Assembly: GCA_028874915.1 (NCBI GenBank)
Contig: JAPPHA010000099.1
Coordinates: 1-46,321, forward strand
Direction: 5' to 3'
Length of the DNA stretch: 46,321 nucleotides
Source: Paracoccaceae bacterium
GTDB taxonomy: Bacteria > Pseudomonadota > Alphaproteobacteria > Rhodobacterales > Rhodobacteraceae
Every line of letters begins with the position of its first letter. Within the stretch, counting starts at the first letter, position 1. The notes under the pieces were generated by a model. It was not told the origin of the DNA. It saw only the letters and a list, made by a program, of their open reading frames with translations, and did not search any database. This document shows, in pieces, positions 24,595 to 33,109 of the stretch. Made by a program: the position numbers and the translations under genes.

Positions 24595-24976
24595 GTGCGT
24601 TGCTCCTTCGATCACGGTGGCATTGCCACTCGGGTAATAGCCTGCCAGGTCGAGAACCCCCGTCCGACCCGGCAGGGAAACGAGCTCAGGCGGCGACTTG
24701 AACGGGCTTGCCAGTTCATTCGCAGCGTTGTCGAATTCCTTCGCTTTCCACCTCCACGGCATGATTTCGAACGCAAGCGACGCCGTCTCGGCAAGGCCGG
24801 GCGCACGATACGCGCTGAAATCGGCATTCTCCAAACAGGCAAGTTCGGAAGAGACCAGGAGTATGAGACTCTTTCGCGGGACCTTCAGCATGCGAGCTGC
24901 GCTGCACGTACGGGAACAACCCGCGAAGACTGGTGCCGACTGTGCGATCGAATGTGGTTATCGGCAATTCGGTCAT
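24595..24976 (-). pseudogene. Unidentified, probably frameshifted coding segment
   Basis: From ATG 24976 one frame reads MTELPITTFDRTVGTSLRGLFPYVQ, with GAGG upstream. Its start overlaps the stop of the preceding ORF (ATGA). Around 24850 protein-like sequence appears to move to the deacetylase frame (ELACLENADFSAYRAPGLAE, then FEIMPWRWKAKEFDNAANEL and LVSLPGRTGVLDLAGYYPSG) and reaches the deacetylase start. Joined, this would be a protein of about 125 residues with one frameshift. I do not recognise the family. The tight overlaps suggest a real operon gene, either broken or carrying a sequencing error. Confidence 0.35.
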
Positions 24977-25254
24977 GGAGACCTCGAAACGGGAACAGGC
25001 GGCCTGGACGGGACGTCCTGAATGCCGCCGGCCACGGAAATGTCCGCCAAGATCACTGCCGTCACGCCCTCTTCTTCGGCAATGTCCCTGGGAAAGGCAA
25101 GGGTCGTGGCCGAACCGTTCAGAGAGACAGCGCGATCCTGTCGGTCAACCGCAATCTTCAATAGCGCGGCATTCACATGCGCCTGAACTGTCGTCCACCC
25201 GATTCCGTGCGCGGTGCCTGTATTCACCGCGAACTTTCGGGCCAGTTCAATCAC
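24973..25254 (-). CDS. Small protein of unknown function in transporter operon
   Basis: This 93-residue ORF starts at GTG 25254, overlapping the SDR stop by four bases, and ends in TGA overlapping the next ATG. The product reads ARKFAVNTGTAHGIGWTTVQAHVNAALLKIA, then AVSLNGSATTLAFPRDIAEEEGVTAVILADISVAGGI. It has a regular helix-strand pattern but no motif I can name. Translational coupling on both sides argues that it is, or was, a genuine gene. It could be an N-terminal piece of a larger enzyme split by frameshifts with the segment downstream. Confidence 0.4.
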   Translation of the reverse strand: MIELARKFAVNTGTAHGIGWTTVQAHVNAALLKIAVDRQDRAVSLNGSATTLAFPRDIAEEEGVTAVILADISVAGGIQDVPSRPPVPVSRSP

Positions 25255-26048
25255 TGCATCAGTTCGCCGCGGTCGACCGTAAAGGCCTGGCCCGTGATGT
25301 TGTCGGCGGCCGGCCCGGCAAGAAACAGGTACATGTCAACCATGTCAGGTGGTTCCATCAAGCCGCCAAACGCCTGCGCATTCATGATTTCGTTCAACAG
25401 GTCCGACTCGGACAACTTCCGTCGGGCTGCCATATGGCTCAGCGACCTCATCGAAGCGACGGTCCTGACCCAACCAGGACAGACGGCATTGACCGGGATT
25501 TTGCGGGGTGCGAGTTCCTGCGCGAGGGACCTGGTAAGACCGATCACCGCATGCTTCGACGCGCAATAGGCGCTGAACTCGGCAACGGCGGTCTTGCCCC
25601 ACATCGACGCCGTATTCACGATACGTCCGCCATCGGGAATCCGGTCCAGCAGGTGTCTCGTAACCGAAAATGTCCCGATGACATTGACTTCCACGATCCG
25701 GCGGAATGCCTCGTCGACCTGTTCTGATCGCGCAGCAATCGGGGTGACGAATTCGAAACCGGCATTGTTGATCAGGACGTCCACGCGCTCAGTCTTGTCG
25801 CGCAATGCCTTCACCTGTCCAAGATCGGCAATGTCGCAGGCGAAGTGGCCGACCGAGCGGCCATATGTGTCAGAAAGTTCACGCGCAACTTCGGCGACGT
25901 CGTCTTCCAATGCAACGATGATCACGTCGGCACCGGATTCGAGAAATCCCTCTGCCAACCCCCGACCGATCCCGCGATTCGCGCCGGTTATCAGAACGGT
26001 CTTTCCCGACAGATCGGTTATGTTACGTTTCTTCGAGATTGTGAGCAT
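25251..26048 (-). CDS. Short-chain dehydrogenase/reductase
   Basis: The 265-residue classical SDR has the cofactor motif TGANRGIG (21-28), LINNAG near 95, catalytic S148 (VNTASMWG) and Y161-x-x-x-K165 (AYCASKHA). The ending INVNxVCPGWVRT-like and GQAFTVDRGE are typical. A residue pattern without a basic Arg after the glycine motif allows no firm NAD versus NADP choice. It overlaps the end of the ABC ATPase gene. GTG 26057 is an alternative start three codons upstream. In this operon it probably oxidises or reduces an alcohol or aldehyde intermediate. Confidence 0.88.
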   Translation of the reverse strand: MLTISKKRNITDLSGKTVLITGANRGIGRGLAEGFLESGADVIIVALEDDVAEVARELSDTYGRSVGHFACDIADLGQVKALRDKTERVDVLINNAGFEFVTPIAARSEQVDEAFRRIVEVNVIGTFSVTRHLLDRIPDGGRIVNTASMWGKTAVAEFSAYCASKHAVIGLTRSLAQELAPRKIPVNAVCPGWVRTVASMRSLSHMAARRKLSESDLLNEIMNAQAFGGLMEPPDMVDMYLFLAGPAADNITGQAFTVDRGELMQ

Positions 26049-26823
26049 ACTCCGCACGGATCAGTGTCAGAATGTCGCCTCGCATTGTCATGAATGCCGC
26101 AACGTCCGCAGTTCCGTTCCGGCGATCTTCCGCGGAAATCACGGCGTCGACGTCGATTTCCTTGACAACACGGGCCGGGCGCGACGAAAAGATGATGATC
26201 CTGTTGGCGAGCAGAATGGCCTCTTCCACATCATGGGTAACGAAGATCGTTGTTTTCTTTTCACTTTTGTTGATGTCCATGAGTTGAAACTGCAGATGCT
26301 CGCGTGTCTGCGCGTCCAGTGCGCCAAACGGTTCGTCCATCAGCAGTACGTCGGGCGAAGAGGCCAGGGTACGTGCGATTGCCACGCGTTGGCGCATGCC
26401 GCCTGAAATCCGGTTCGTATAGAAATCACCGTAACGCACGAGTCCGACCATATTCATGTAGTGGTCAGTGATTTCCTCTTTTTCCTGTCGTGAAATGTCC
26501 GTTCGATAGCGCGTTCCGAACTTGATGTTGTTCCGGACGGTCAACCAAGGAAATGATGAGTAACTTTGAAAAACCATTCCGCGCCGACGGTCCGGACCGG
26601 CCAACAGTTCACCGCGCAACCGGATCGAGCCCTGGTCTTGCGTCTCCAGTCCTCCGACAATCCGCATGAGGGTGGTCTTGCCGCAGCCGGACGGCCCAAG
26701 AAACATGACCATCTCGCCCTCGGCAATGGCCATGGACAATGGCAGGATGACCTTGGTCTCTGTCTTCCCGTCATCCGACCAATAGGTTTTTGTGATGTCT
26801 GAAATCTCAATAAAGTTGTCCAT
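26023..26823 (-). CDS. ABC transporter ATP-binding protein (nitrate/sulfonate/taurine type)
   Basis: This 266-residue ATPase has Walker A FLGPSGCGKTTLMRIVGGLE, Q-loop VFQSYSSFPWLTVRNNI, signature ISGGMRQRVAIARTLA, Walker B VLLMDEPFGALD and the switch His in IFVTHDVEEA. Wording matches the SsuB/TauB/NrtD class that energises binding-protein-dependent importers. ATG 26823 is the start; an open frame extends far upstream but covers the permease on the same strand in another frame. The gene overlaps the SDR downstream and follows the permease by five bases. Confidence 0.95.
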   Translation of the reverse strand: MDNFIEISDITKTYWSDDGKTETKVILPLSMAIAEGEMVMFLGPSGCGKTTLMRIVGGLETQDQGSIRLRGELLAGPDRRRGMVFQSYSSFPWLTVRNNIKFGTRYRTDISRQEKEEITDHYMNMVGLVRYGDFYTNRISGGMRQRVAIARTLASSPDVLLMDEPFGALDAQTREHLQFQLMDINKSEKKTTIFVTHDVEEAILLANRIIIFSSRPARVVKEIDVDAVISAEDRRNGTADVAAFMTMRGDILTLIRAEYAHNLEET

Positions 26824-26828
26824 GGGTA

Positions 26829-27641
26829 TTACCTGCGCAGATATGAAAACAGGCGCGCATGCGCGTATCTGAACGCCTGGTCGGTAAGAAGTCCGATAAT
26901 TCCGATTGCGACGATCCCCGCCATGACTTCCGGAGTTTTTACAAAACGGCGCAGCGACCAGATGACGTGGCCGATTCCGGAGTTCGCCGCTACGATCTCG
27001 GCCACGATCAGGTAGGTCCAGCACCAACCCAGCGTAATGCGAAGGTTGTCGACCATGCTTGGGAGAGCGGCTGGGATGATGATATGACGCATGATCTGAC
27101 CGTTGGTGGCACCCAGCGTGTGGCCAGATTCGATATATTCGACCGGGACTCTCTTGGTGTCGTCCGCGACAAGCAATATGAGTTGGAAGAAGGTTCCCGT
27201 CCAGAGCACGGCGATTTTTGAAGCTTCCCCGACACCAAACCAGATGACCAACAGAGGGACCAGGGCGGGTACCGGAAGATAGCGAATGAAGTCGATGAAT
27301 GGTTCCAGTACCGCCCCGACCGAGCGGTATGTACTCATGATCAGTCCCAGCGGTATGGCGACGATCACGGACAGAAAAAAGGCGAACCAGACCCGGCCGA
27401 CGCTGATCACGATGTCGGTTGCAAAATCCCTTTCGGTGAACAGACGGACGAACGCCTGGGCGACGGATATCGGTTTTGGGAGAAACTCCGGTCGGATCGT
27501 GCCGGATGCAGCGAAGATGTGCCAAACCGAGAGAAACAAGACAAAGCCCAACGCGCCGAGAATGATCTCGGTTCGGCGGGGCAACGCCTTTCTGAAAGCC
27601 AGGAGATTCGAAAACACGCGCCCGTAGATCGCTGCATGCAA
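26829..27641 (-). CDS. ABC transporter permease (SsuC/TauC type)
   Basis: The 270-residue inner-membrane protein has about six helices and the coupling-helix signature EYIESGHTLGATNGQIMRHIIIPAALPSMVDNLR (EAA motif). Its N-terminal part, with WHIFAASGTIRPEFLPKPISVAQAFVRLF, is standard for the nitrate/sulfonate/taurine class. The most upstream start is TTG 27641. There is an out-of-frame ATG at 27637 and no strong ribosome site, so the true start could be a GTG a few codons later. It lies 50 bp after the binding-protein gene. Confidence 0.92.
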   Translation of the reverse strand: MHAAIYGRVFSNLLAFRKALPRRTEIILGALGFVLFLSVWHIFAASGTIRPEFLPKPISVAQAFVRLFTERDFATDIVISVGRVWFAFFLSVIVAIPLGLIMSTYRSVGAVLEPFIDFIRYLPVPALVPLLVIWFGVGEASKIAVLWTGTFFQLILLVADDTKRVPVEYIESGHTLGATNGQIMRHIIIPAALPSMVDNLRITLGWCWTYLIVAEIVAANSGIGHVIWSLRRFVKTPEVMAGIVAIGIIGLLTDQAFRYAHARLFSYLRR

Positions 27642-27691
27642 AGGAAGGACCGCGTTCCGGACGGCGAGGCCGCCAGAACGCGGCAGTCGGA

Positions 27692-28720
27692 TTACCTCTC
27701 GTGACCGTCGAACAGGCCGACCAGGAGCGATCCGTCGACATAAGGCTGGTATTCCAGCACGGCGTCCTGCAGATCCAGTGTCATGTTTATGTCATTGAAC
27801 GCATCGAACACCTCTTTGAGTTTTCCGTCACCGTCTGCAGAGGGAAGATAAGACACGCTTTCTTCGTATGTCGTGTATTTCACGCCTGCCAGGTCCTTTT
27901 TCATATCTGCGGCCGGCGTGTCGTAGAAAGGTGCCGAGATGGCGATGAACCTGTCCGGATCGGCGACGTAGAGATCGATGGCACGATAGATTCCACGGAG
28001 GAATTTGGCGTATTTCTCGGGGTTCGCCTGGAAGTCATCCGTTCGGACGATGATAACATCCGTAATGAGACCTTCGTAATCCGCCGACGTCAAAAGCAGG
28101 TGTGCGCCTTCCCGGGAACTGTTCTTGACAATCGTTCCCATCATGGGTTCCCAGGTCGCGACAGCTGCGACGTTGGGGTCTTCGAACACCGCCGCCGAAT
28201 CGTCGGTGGCAATCAACTGGAGGTTCACATCGTCGATGCTCTTCCCAACCTTGGACAATGCGTACTGGACCAGAGTCGTTCCCGGGTGGTTGATCTCGCC
28301 AGCGAGTGTCTTGCCAATGAGATCCTCGACGGATTGAATGTCGCCGGCCGCGACGACACCATCGGCGCCGATCGAGATATCGATTGTCCCGATAATTGTT
28401 CCGGTCGTGTCCGGCCGCCTTGGGCGCGACATTGATTCACCAACGGTCCGCATCGTGCATTCGATCGATCCGTTTGCCATGGCGGGCAGGACGTTGGCGC
28501 GGTCATTGTCGAATGCTGTGGTCACCTCCAGGCCTTCGCTTTCGAAGTACCCTTCCTTTTGGGCGACAAATACCGGAGCAAATCCAAACCAGAACGGAAA
28601 GATGCACCTGATGGTGTCAGTTGCACTTGCGGGAGCTGGTCCCAGCGCAACAGCAGCGGCTACGGCCACAGGCCCAAGAAATTTCGACGCCTTGCAGGTC
28701 GAACGCAAAGTGTTCTGCAT
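27692..28720 (-). CDS. ABC transporter periplasmic binding protein (SsuA/TauA-like)
   Basis: This 342-residue preprotein has a Sec signal (MQNTLRSTCKASKFLGPVAVAAAVALGPAPASA-TD) and an NMT1/SsuA-type binding fold: FWFGFAPVFVAQKEGYFESEGLEV, NGSIECTMRTVGES, GKTLAGEINHPGTTLVQYALSKVG, NVAAVATWEPMMG. It would deliver a small nitrogen- or sulfur-containing organic compound to the permease. It is the first gene of the minus-strand operon; the promoter should lie above 28720. Which compound is bound is unknown. The ureohydrolase and phospholyase genes opposite suggest a guanidino or amino-alcohol compound. Confidence 0.92.
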   Translation of the reverse strand: MQNTLRSTCKASKFLGPVAVAAAVALGPAPASATDTIRCIFPFWFGFAPVFVAQKEGYFESEGLEVTTAFDNDRANVLPAMANGSIECTMRTVGESMSRPRRPDTTGTIIGTIDISIGADGVVAAGDIQSVEDLIGKTLAGEINHPGTTLVQYALSKVGKSIDDVNLQLIATDDSAAVFEDPNVAAVATWEPMMGTIVKNSSREGAHLLLTSADYEGLITDVIIVRTDDFQANPEKYAKFLRGIYRAIDLYVADPDRFIAISAPFYDTPAADMKKDLAGVKYTTYEESVSYLPSADGDGKLKEVFDAFNDINMTLDLQDAVLEYQPYVDGSLLVGLFDGHER

Positions 28721-29717
28721 TTTGTTCTCCTTCTCGGGTTATGCGTAGGTTCTGTTGAACCAGTCTTCTCAACCATCAGAAGGCAGCGATCATGCGAAGA
28801 AAATGCCGGACAAATGGACTATACATCGAAATCTGTAGCAGTGATTGCGATTGCAGCTTGAAAAGTCGTAATTTTGGGATCGGGCAGTAGGGGCGGTTTC
28901 CAGGGCACATGGACAAACGAGATTGTCTTTTGCCCGGCATTCCCGAATTCGACATCATGATTTCCAGGTAGACTTTATTTCGGCCACCGCTGGCATGGAG
29001 AATTTGAACTGTGTCCCGTGCCTCGAACGCGAGGAACGGCGGAACGAGAATCAGAACACCGACAACCGTTCGTTGATTCCAATTGCTCGGCAAGCATCGA
29101 GAACTGGCGTAAGGAATTGATCGCAGGCCAGACTGTGAACTTCGTCCTGAACGCACGGAATGCAGTTTTATATCTGGCGGTAGCGGCGCGGTCTCTCCGG
29201 ACAGGCCATGTCCGGGTGAAACCGGAAATGAAAGCCTCGCGCAATTCCGTTTTTGGAACAGGGTATTCGTCGTTTCCGGGACGGAACGTCCAGGTCCTGG
29301 ACGTCCACCGATGGAATCATATCGGGGGGACATTCACAAAAGTTCAAAAGGACAGCCGATGTCATTGCCGGTGACTCTGTCACATCACCGGAAGATCTAT
29401 AAATGCACCCTGTTCTGCGCGGTAGAAGACGATCACTGACTGGTGAATTCCGGGGCCGGGCGGTTCATCCGGATTGTCGAGATGGTGTCTGCCGACGCCT
29501 GGGTTCGGGGTATACAGGCGGTCAGGCCTTCATCGCCGGGGCGGTCTTCAACGTCGCCCGCAACGCCACCGCGGTCCTGGGCCGGGATGCTCCGGTGAAG
29601 CACCGGAAGGTGCCGGCGCACCGGTGCTGACGATACCGAAAGAACGAGAAGCGGACGCCGCATACGGGTGCGCGGCCAGGCTCAGGTCCACAGGCACATG
29701 AAGAGCCGAAGTCGGAA
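28721..29717. other. One-kilobase non-coding gap
   Basis: No supported gene. A frame near 29520-29600 (GGQAFIAGAVFNVARNATAVLG) faintly recalls the N-terminal motif of PfkB sugar kinases but is too short to call. CCGGTGA (29368-29374) and TCACCGG (29385-29391) form an inverted repeat whose inner GTGAC/GTCAC can also pair. Confidence 0.35.
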
Positions 29718-30677
29718 TTATGGACGTCGGGCCTGTCCGAATCCCGCGTTCAGCCGAAAGACCGCCAGCCAGAGACCGTAGAGAACGAGGAGGCTGGCCA
29801 CGTCGGCGATCAGCCAGGGCCGGAGCGCGTCGCTGTCGGCAGGCGAGATCGGCAGGACGAACAGGCTGAGACCGGAAAGATGGCCGGCGATTCCGACGAG
29901 GCAAAAAGCGAAGACATTGTTCACGAAATGCAGACCGACAGCCGCCCCGATGGTGCCGGTCCGCGCTGTCACGTCGGCAGCAATCAGGCCGAAGATCGCG
30001 GTTCCGGCCACGACCAGCCACGCATTGGGGCCGAACGTCACGGCATCGAAATGCAACGCTCCGAACAGGAGTGAAGGCAGGAACCACCAGACCCAGCGGC
30101 TTCGAAAACGGACGGCCAGCTGTTGCTGGATATATCCTCGGAAGAGCAATTCTTCCGAAGCTGTCTGCAGGAACAGGAGCGGAAGCCCGGGAAGGAGCCA
30201 GAGCGCCCAGACGAGGACAGGCCGGTCCTGGACTGGAGATCCGAAAGCGAACAGGATGATCGCGCCCGGGACCGAAACCCCCATCGCCACCAGGAGCCCG
30301 AAGACAAAGTGCCGTCCGGCCGGGTTCCGGGCGCCTTTCGGTCCGATGAGGGTCGCCATTGGGCGGCGGTGGATCAGGCGCACAGCCAGGGCGAGGCCGA
30401 CCCAGACGCCGCCAAAGGCAGCGAGGAGCAGAAGAACCGTCGGCGGACGGGTCTGAAAAGGGTCCGGGACAGGCGCCGCAAGCCCAAGGGCGACGAAGCC
30501 AGCCGGAATCCACTGCTGGAGGCCGATTACGGCGACGACAAAGGTGGCCGCCACCAGGAGGATACCGACGCCCAGGCGCCAGAGCGCCGGTGACGCCCGC
30601 GCCGGTTCGATGAAAGCCAGGAAGGCGGGGCCGACGTCGGGGAGGGGGTTTCGGGAGGCGTTCTCTGGGGTGGGCAT
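29718..30677 (-). CDS. CPBP-family intramembrane metalloprotease
   Basis: The 319-residue polytopic membrane protein has about eight helices and the CPBP (CAAX protease and bacteriocin-processing, formerly Abi) motifs. These are SEELLFRGYIQQQL (catalytic Glu pair and Arg), LLFGALHFD and LHFVNNVFAF. Family members are type II CAAX-prenyl-endopeptidase-like proteases. In bacteria their substrates are mostly unknown, with roles suggested in peptide maturation or immunity. It stands alone between two long spacers, divergent from fadH, so context gives no clue to its substrate. Confidence 0.85.
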   Translation of the reverse strand: MPTPENASRNPLPDVGPAFLAFIEPARASPALWRLGVGILLVAATFVVAVIGLQQWIPAGFVALGLAAPVPDPFQTRPPTVLLLLAAFGGVWVGLALAVRLIHRRPMATLIGPKGARNPAGRHFVFGLLVAMGVSVPGAIILFAFGSPVQDRPVLVWALWLLPGLPLLFLQTASEELLFRGYIQQQLAVRFRSRWVWWFLPSLLFGALHFDAVTFGPNAWLVVAGTAIFGLIAADVTARTGTIGAAVGLHFVNNVFAFCLVGIAGHLSGLSLFVLPISPADSDALRPWLIADVASLLVLYGLWLAVFRLNAGFGQARRP

Positions 30678-30960
30678 GCGGTCGCGCTTCGAGCGGTGTC
30701 CCGTTCAAACGGCCCGGCATAGGCCAGGAAATGGGAATTCCGGAACCATAGGTCCGGCGGTGGCCGACTTCCAGACCGCTGCGGACGGACATGATGGGCT
30801 TCAACGCCTGGACTCGAGTGCGAGCCCGGAACATCGCACATGTCGGTGGCCGACAGGGCACCGGGCAATGACATGAAGGTTGCATTGTTGGTGCGGTTCC
30901 CGTTGAAACCGGGGCGGGCCGCCGATGCCGGTGGACTCTCGCGGGAAAAAGCGAACCGGA

Positions 30961-32997
30961 ATGACCCATTCAATCTATCCCAGGCTGTTCACGCCGCTCG
31001 ATCTCGGAACCGCCGGCGTTCTTTCGAACCGGATCGTCATGGGATCGATGCATACCGGACTTGAGGAGACCGGCGACTGGGACAGGGTCGCGGCCTATTT
31101 CGAGGAACGCGCCCGGGGTGGAGTCGCGCTGATGGTCACCGGGGGGATGGCGCCGAATGAGGAAGCCTCGGTCCTGCCCGGCGCCGCAGGGCTGTTCTCG
31201 GCGGAAGATATCGCCAGCCACCGCCGGGTGACGGCCCGGGTCCACGATCACGGAGCCCGGATCCTGATGCAGATCCTTCACGCCGGGCGCTACGCCACCA
31301 CGCCGAGGGCCGTGGCGCCATCAGCGGTTCGGTCGCCAATTTCACCGCATGTGCCGCGGGCGCTCGACGAGGCCGGGATCCGGAAACAGATCCGCGACAT
31401 GGTCACTGCCGCCGAACGAGCACGGGAAGCCGGTTATGACGGCGTCGAGATCATGGGATCAGAAGGGTACTTCCTCAACCAGTTCCTGGTCACCCGAACC
31501 AACCGGAGAGACGACAGGTGGGGCGGTGACGTCGCCAACCGCATGCGCCTGCCCGTCGAGGTTGTCGCACGGACCCGGGCAGCGGTCGGAACGGACTTCA
31601 TCATCCTCTTCCGGCTGTCAATGATCGACCTGGTTCCAGGCGGCTCTACATGGCCGGAAGTGGTCCGGTTGGCCCGTGCGGTCGAGGCGGCGGGCGCCAC
31701 GATGATCAACACCGGCATCGGCTGGCACGAGGCACGAGTCCCCACAATCGCCACCAGCGTGCCGAGACGGGCCTTCACCTGGGTCACCGCCAAGCTGATG
31801 GGAGAGGTCGGTATCCCGGTCATGGCCTCGAACCGGATCAATACGCCGGAAACCGCCGAAGCCGTGCTCGCCGAAGGCGCTGCCGATCTGGTGTCCATGG
31901 CGCGGCCATTCCTCGCCGATTCCGACTTTGTCCGGAAGGCCCGGGAGGGCCGTGCGGACGAAATCACTCCCTGCATTGCCTGCAACCAGGCCTGCCTCGA
32001 TCACACATTTGAAGGAAAACCCGCAAGCTGTTTGGTGAATCCGCGAGCCTGTCATGAGACGGAACTGACCTACCGTCCAGCGAACCGGAGGCGGCGGATC
32101 GCCGTTGCGGGTGCCGGGCCGGCCGGCCTCGCGGCTGCCATCGTTGCCGGGGGGCGAGGCCACGCGGTCAGCCTGTTCGAGGCGGAGTCCGAGATCGGCG
32201 GGCAAATGACGCTTGCGCGGGAAATACCCGGCAAGGAGGAATTCCATGGGCTGATCGCATGGTACCGGCGCCAACTGGAACTCGCCGGTGTCGAGGTTCA
32301 TCTCGGGTGCGCCGTCACCGCTGCGGCGTTGACGGACTTCGACGACATCATCGTGGCCACAGGTGTCCGACCGAGACCGTCAAGAATCGCAGGCGAGGAC
32401 TGTCCTCACGTTGTCACCTATGCCGACCTCCTCCGGGGTACGCGGGAGGCCGGTGATCAGGTGGCTGTCGTTGGCGCCGGCGGCATTGGCTTCGATGTCG
32501 CCACTTACCTCGTCCAGTACGGCCCGAGCCCGGCCGGGGACCTGGACCTCTGGCGGCGGGAGTGGGGCGTCGGCGATCCCGAAGCGTTCCGGGGCGGTCT
32601 GGCGCCGGAAGGGCCGCGGCCGTCACCACCCGCCCGTCAGGTCACACTCCTTCAGCGAAGCCCGGAAAAGCCCGGGCGGCGACTCGGCCGGACCACCGGC
32701 TGGATTCACCGCAGTCATCTGCGGATGAAGGCAGTCCGGACGATGGCTGGCGTCAACTATGAGCGGATCACGCGAGAGGGGCTGCTGATCTCACGTGGAG
32801 ACCGGCGGGAGGCGCCGGAACTTCTGGAGGTCGATACGGTGGTGATTTGTGCCGGGCAAGTGCCGAACCGCGGTCTCGCTGACGAACTGGCCGCCTCTGG
32901 CCGGCAGGCCCATGTCATCGGGGGCGCCCTCTCGGCCTCGGGCCTGGACGCGAAACGGGCGATCGACCAGGGCAGCCGGCTGGCGGCTTTGCTCTGA
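30961..32997 (+). CDS. fadH: 2,4-dienoyl-CoA reductase (NADPH)
   Basis: The 678-residue multidomain enzyme reduces 2,4-dienoyl-CoA during beta-oxidation of unsaturated fatty acids. The FMN-binding TIM barrel is 1-330, the 4Fe-4S cysteines are C338, C341, C345 and C357, and the FAD/NADPH domains follow (RRRRIAVAGAGPAGLAAAI near 380; VAVVGAGGIGFDVA). Catalytic Y170 and H256 match E. coli Y166 and H252 at a constant offset of four, as do all four cysteines. ATG 30961 is used; a longer reading from 30925 adds 12 residues not expected in the family. A terminator hairpin follows. Confidence 0.95.
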   Translation: MTHSIYPRLFTPLDLGTAGVLSNRIVMGSMHTGLEETGDWDRVAAYFEERARGGVALMVTGGMAPNEEASVLPGAAGLFSAEDIASHRRVTARVHDHGARILMQILHAGRYATTPRAVAPSAVRSPISPHVPRALDEAGIRKQIRDMVTAAERAREAGYDGVEIMGSEGYFLNQFLVTRTNRRDDRWGGDVANRMRLPVEVVARTRAAVGTDFIILFRLSMIDLVPGGSTWPEVVRLARAVEAAGATMINTGIGWHEARVPTIATSVPRRAFTWVTAKLMGEVGIPVMASNRINTPETAEAVLAEGAADLVSMARPFLADSDFVRKAREGRADEITPCIACNQACLDHTFEGKPASCLVNPRACHETELTYRPANRRRRIAVAGAGPAGLAAAIVAGGRGHAVSLFEAESEIGGQMTLAREIPGKEEFHGLIAWYRRQLELAGVEVHLGCAVTAAALTDFDDIIVATGVRPRPSRIAGEDCPHVVTYADLLRGTREAGDQVAVVGAGGIGFDVATYLVQYGPSPAGDLDLWRREWGVGDPEAFRGGLAPEGPRPSPPARQVTLLQRSPEKPGRRLGRTTGWIHRSHLRMKAVRTMAGVNYERITREGLLISRGDRREAPELLEVDTVVICAGQVPNRGLADELAASGRQAHVIGGALSASGLDAKRAIDQGSRLAALL

Positions 32998-33014
32998 TCG
33001 AGCCCGGAATAGAC

Positions 33015-33041
33015 GGACGCCCCGCAGAGCGGGGCGTCCTT
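33015..33041 (+). terminator. Terminator after fadH
   Basis: GGACGCCCCGC (33015-33025), a three-base loop and the exact complement (33029-33039) make an 11-bp GC-rich stem beginning 17 bp after the fadH stop. Only two T residues follow. It lies between convergent genes and could stop transcription from both sides. Confidence 0.75.
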
Positions 33042-33109
33042 GGGATTCACGGAAGTCAGTGGAATCCGGATCGGACCGGTCGGGACCGCTGCCGGATTCT
33101 CCGGACAGC

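Noticed and set aside
29520-29610. A frame resembling a PfkB sugar-kinase N-terminal motif (GGQAF...NVARNATAVLG)
   Set aside because: Only about 25 residues match and no other kinase motif occurs in any frame nearby. Chance in GC-rich DNA is likely.
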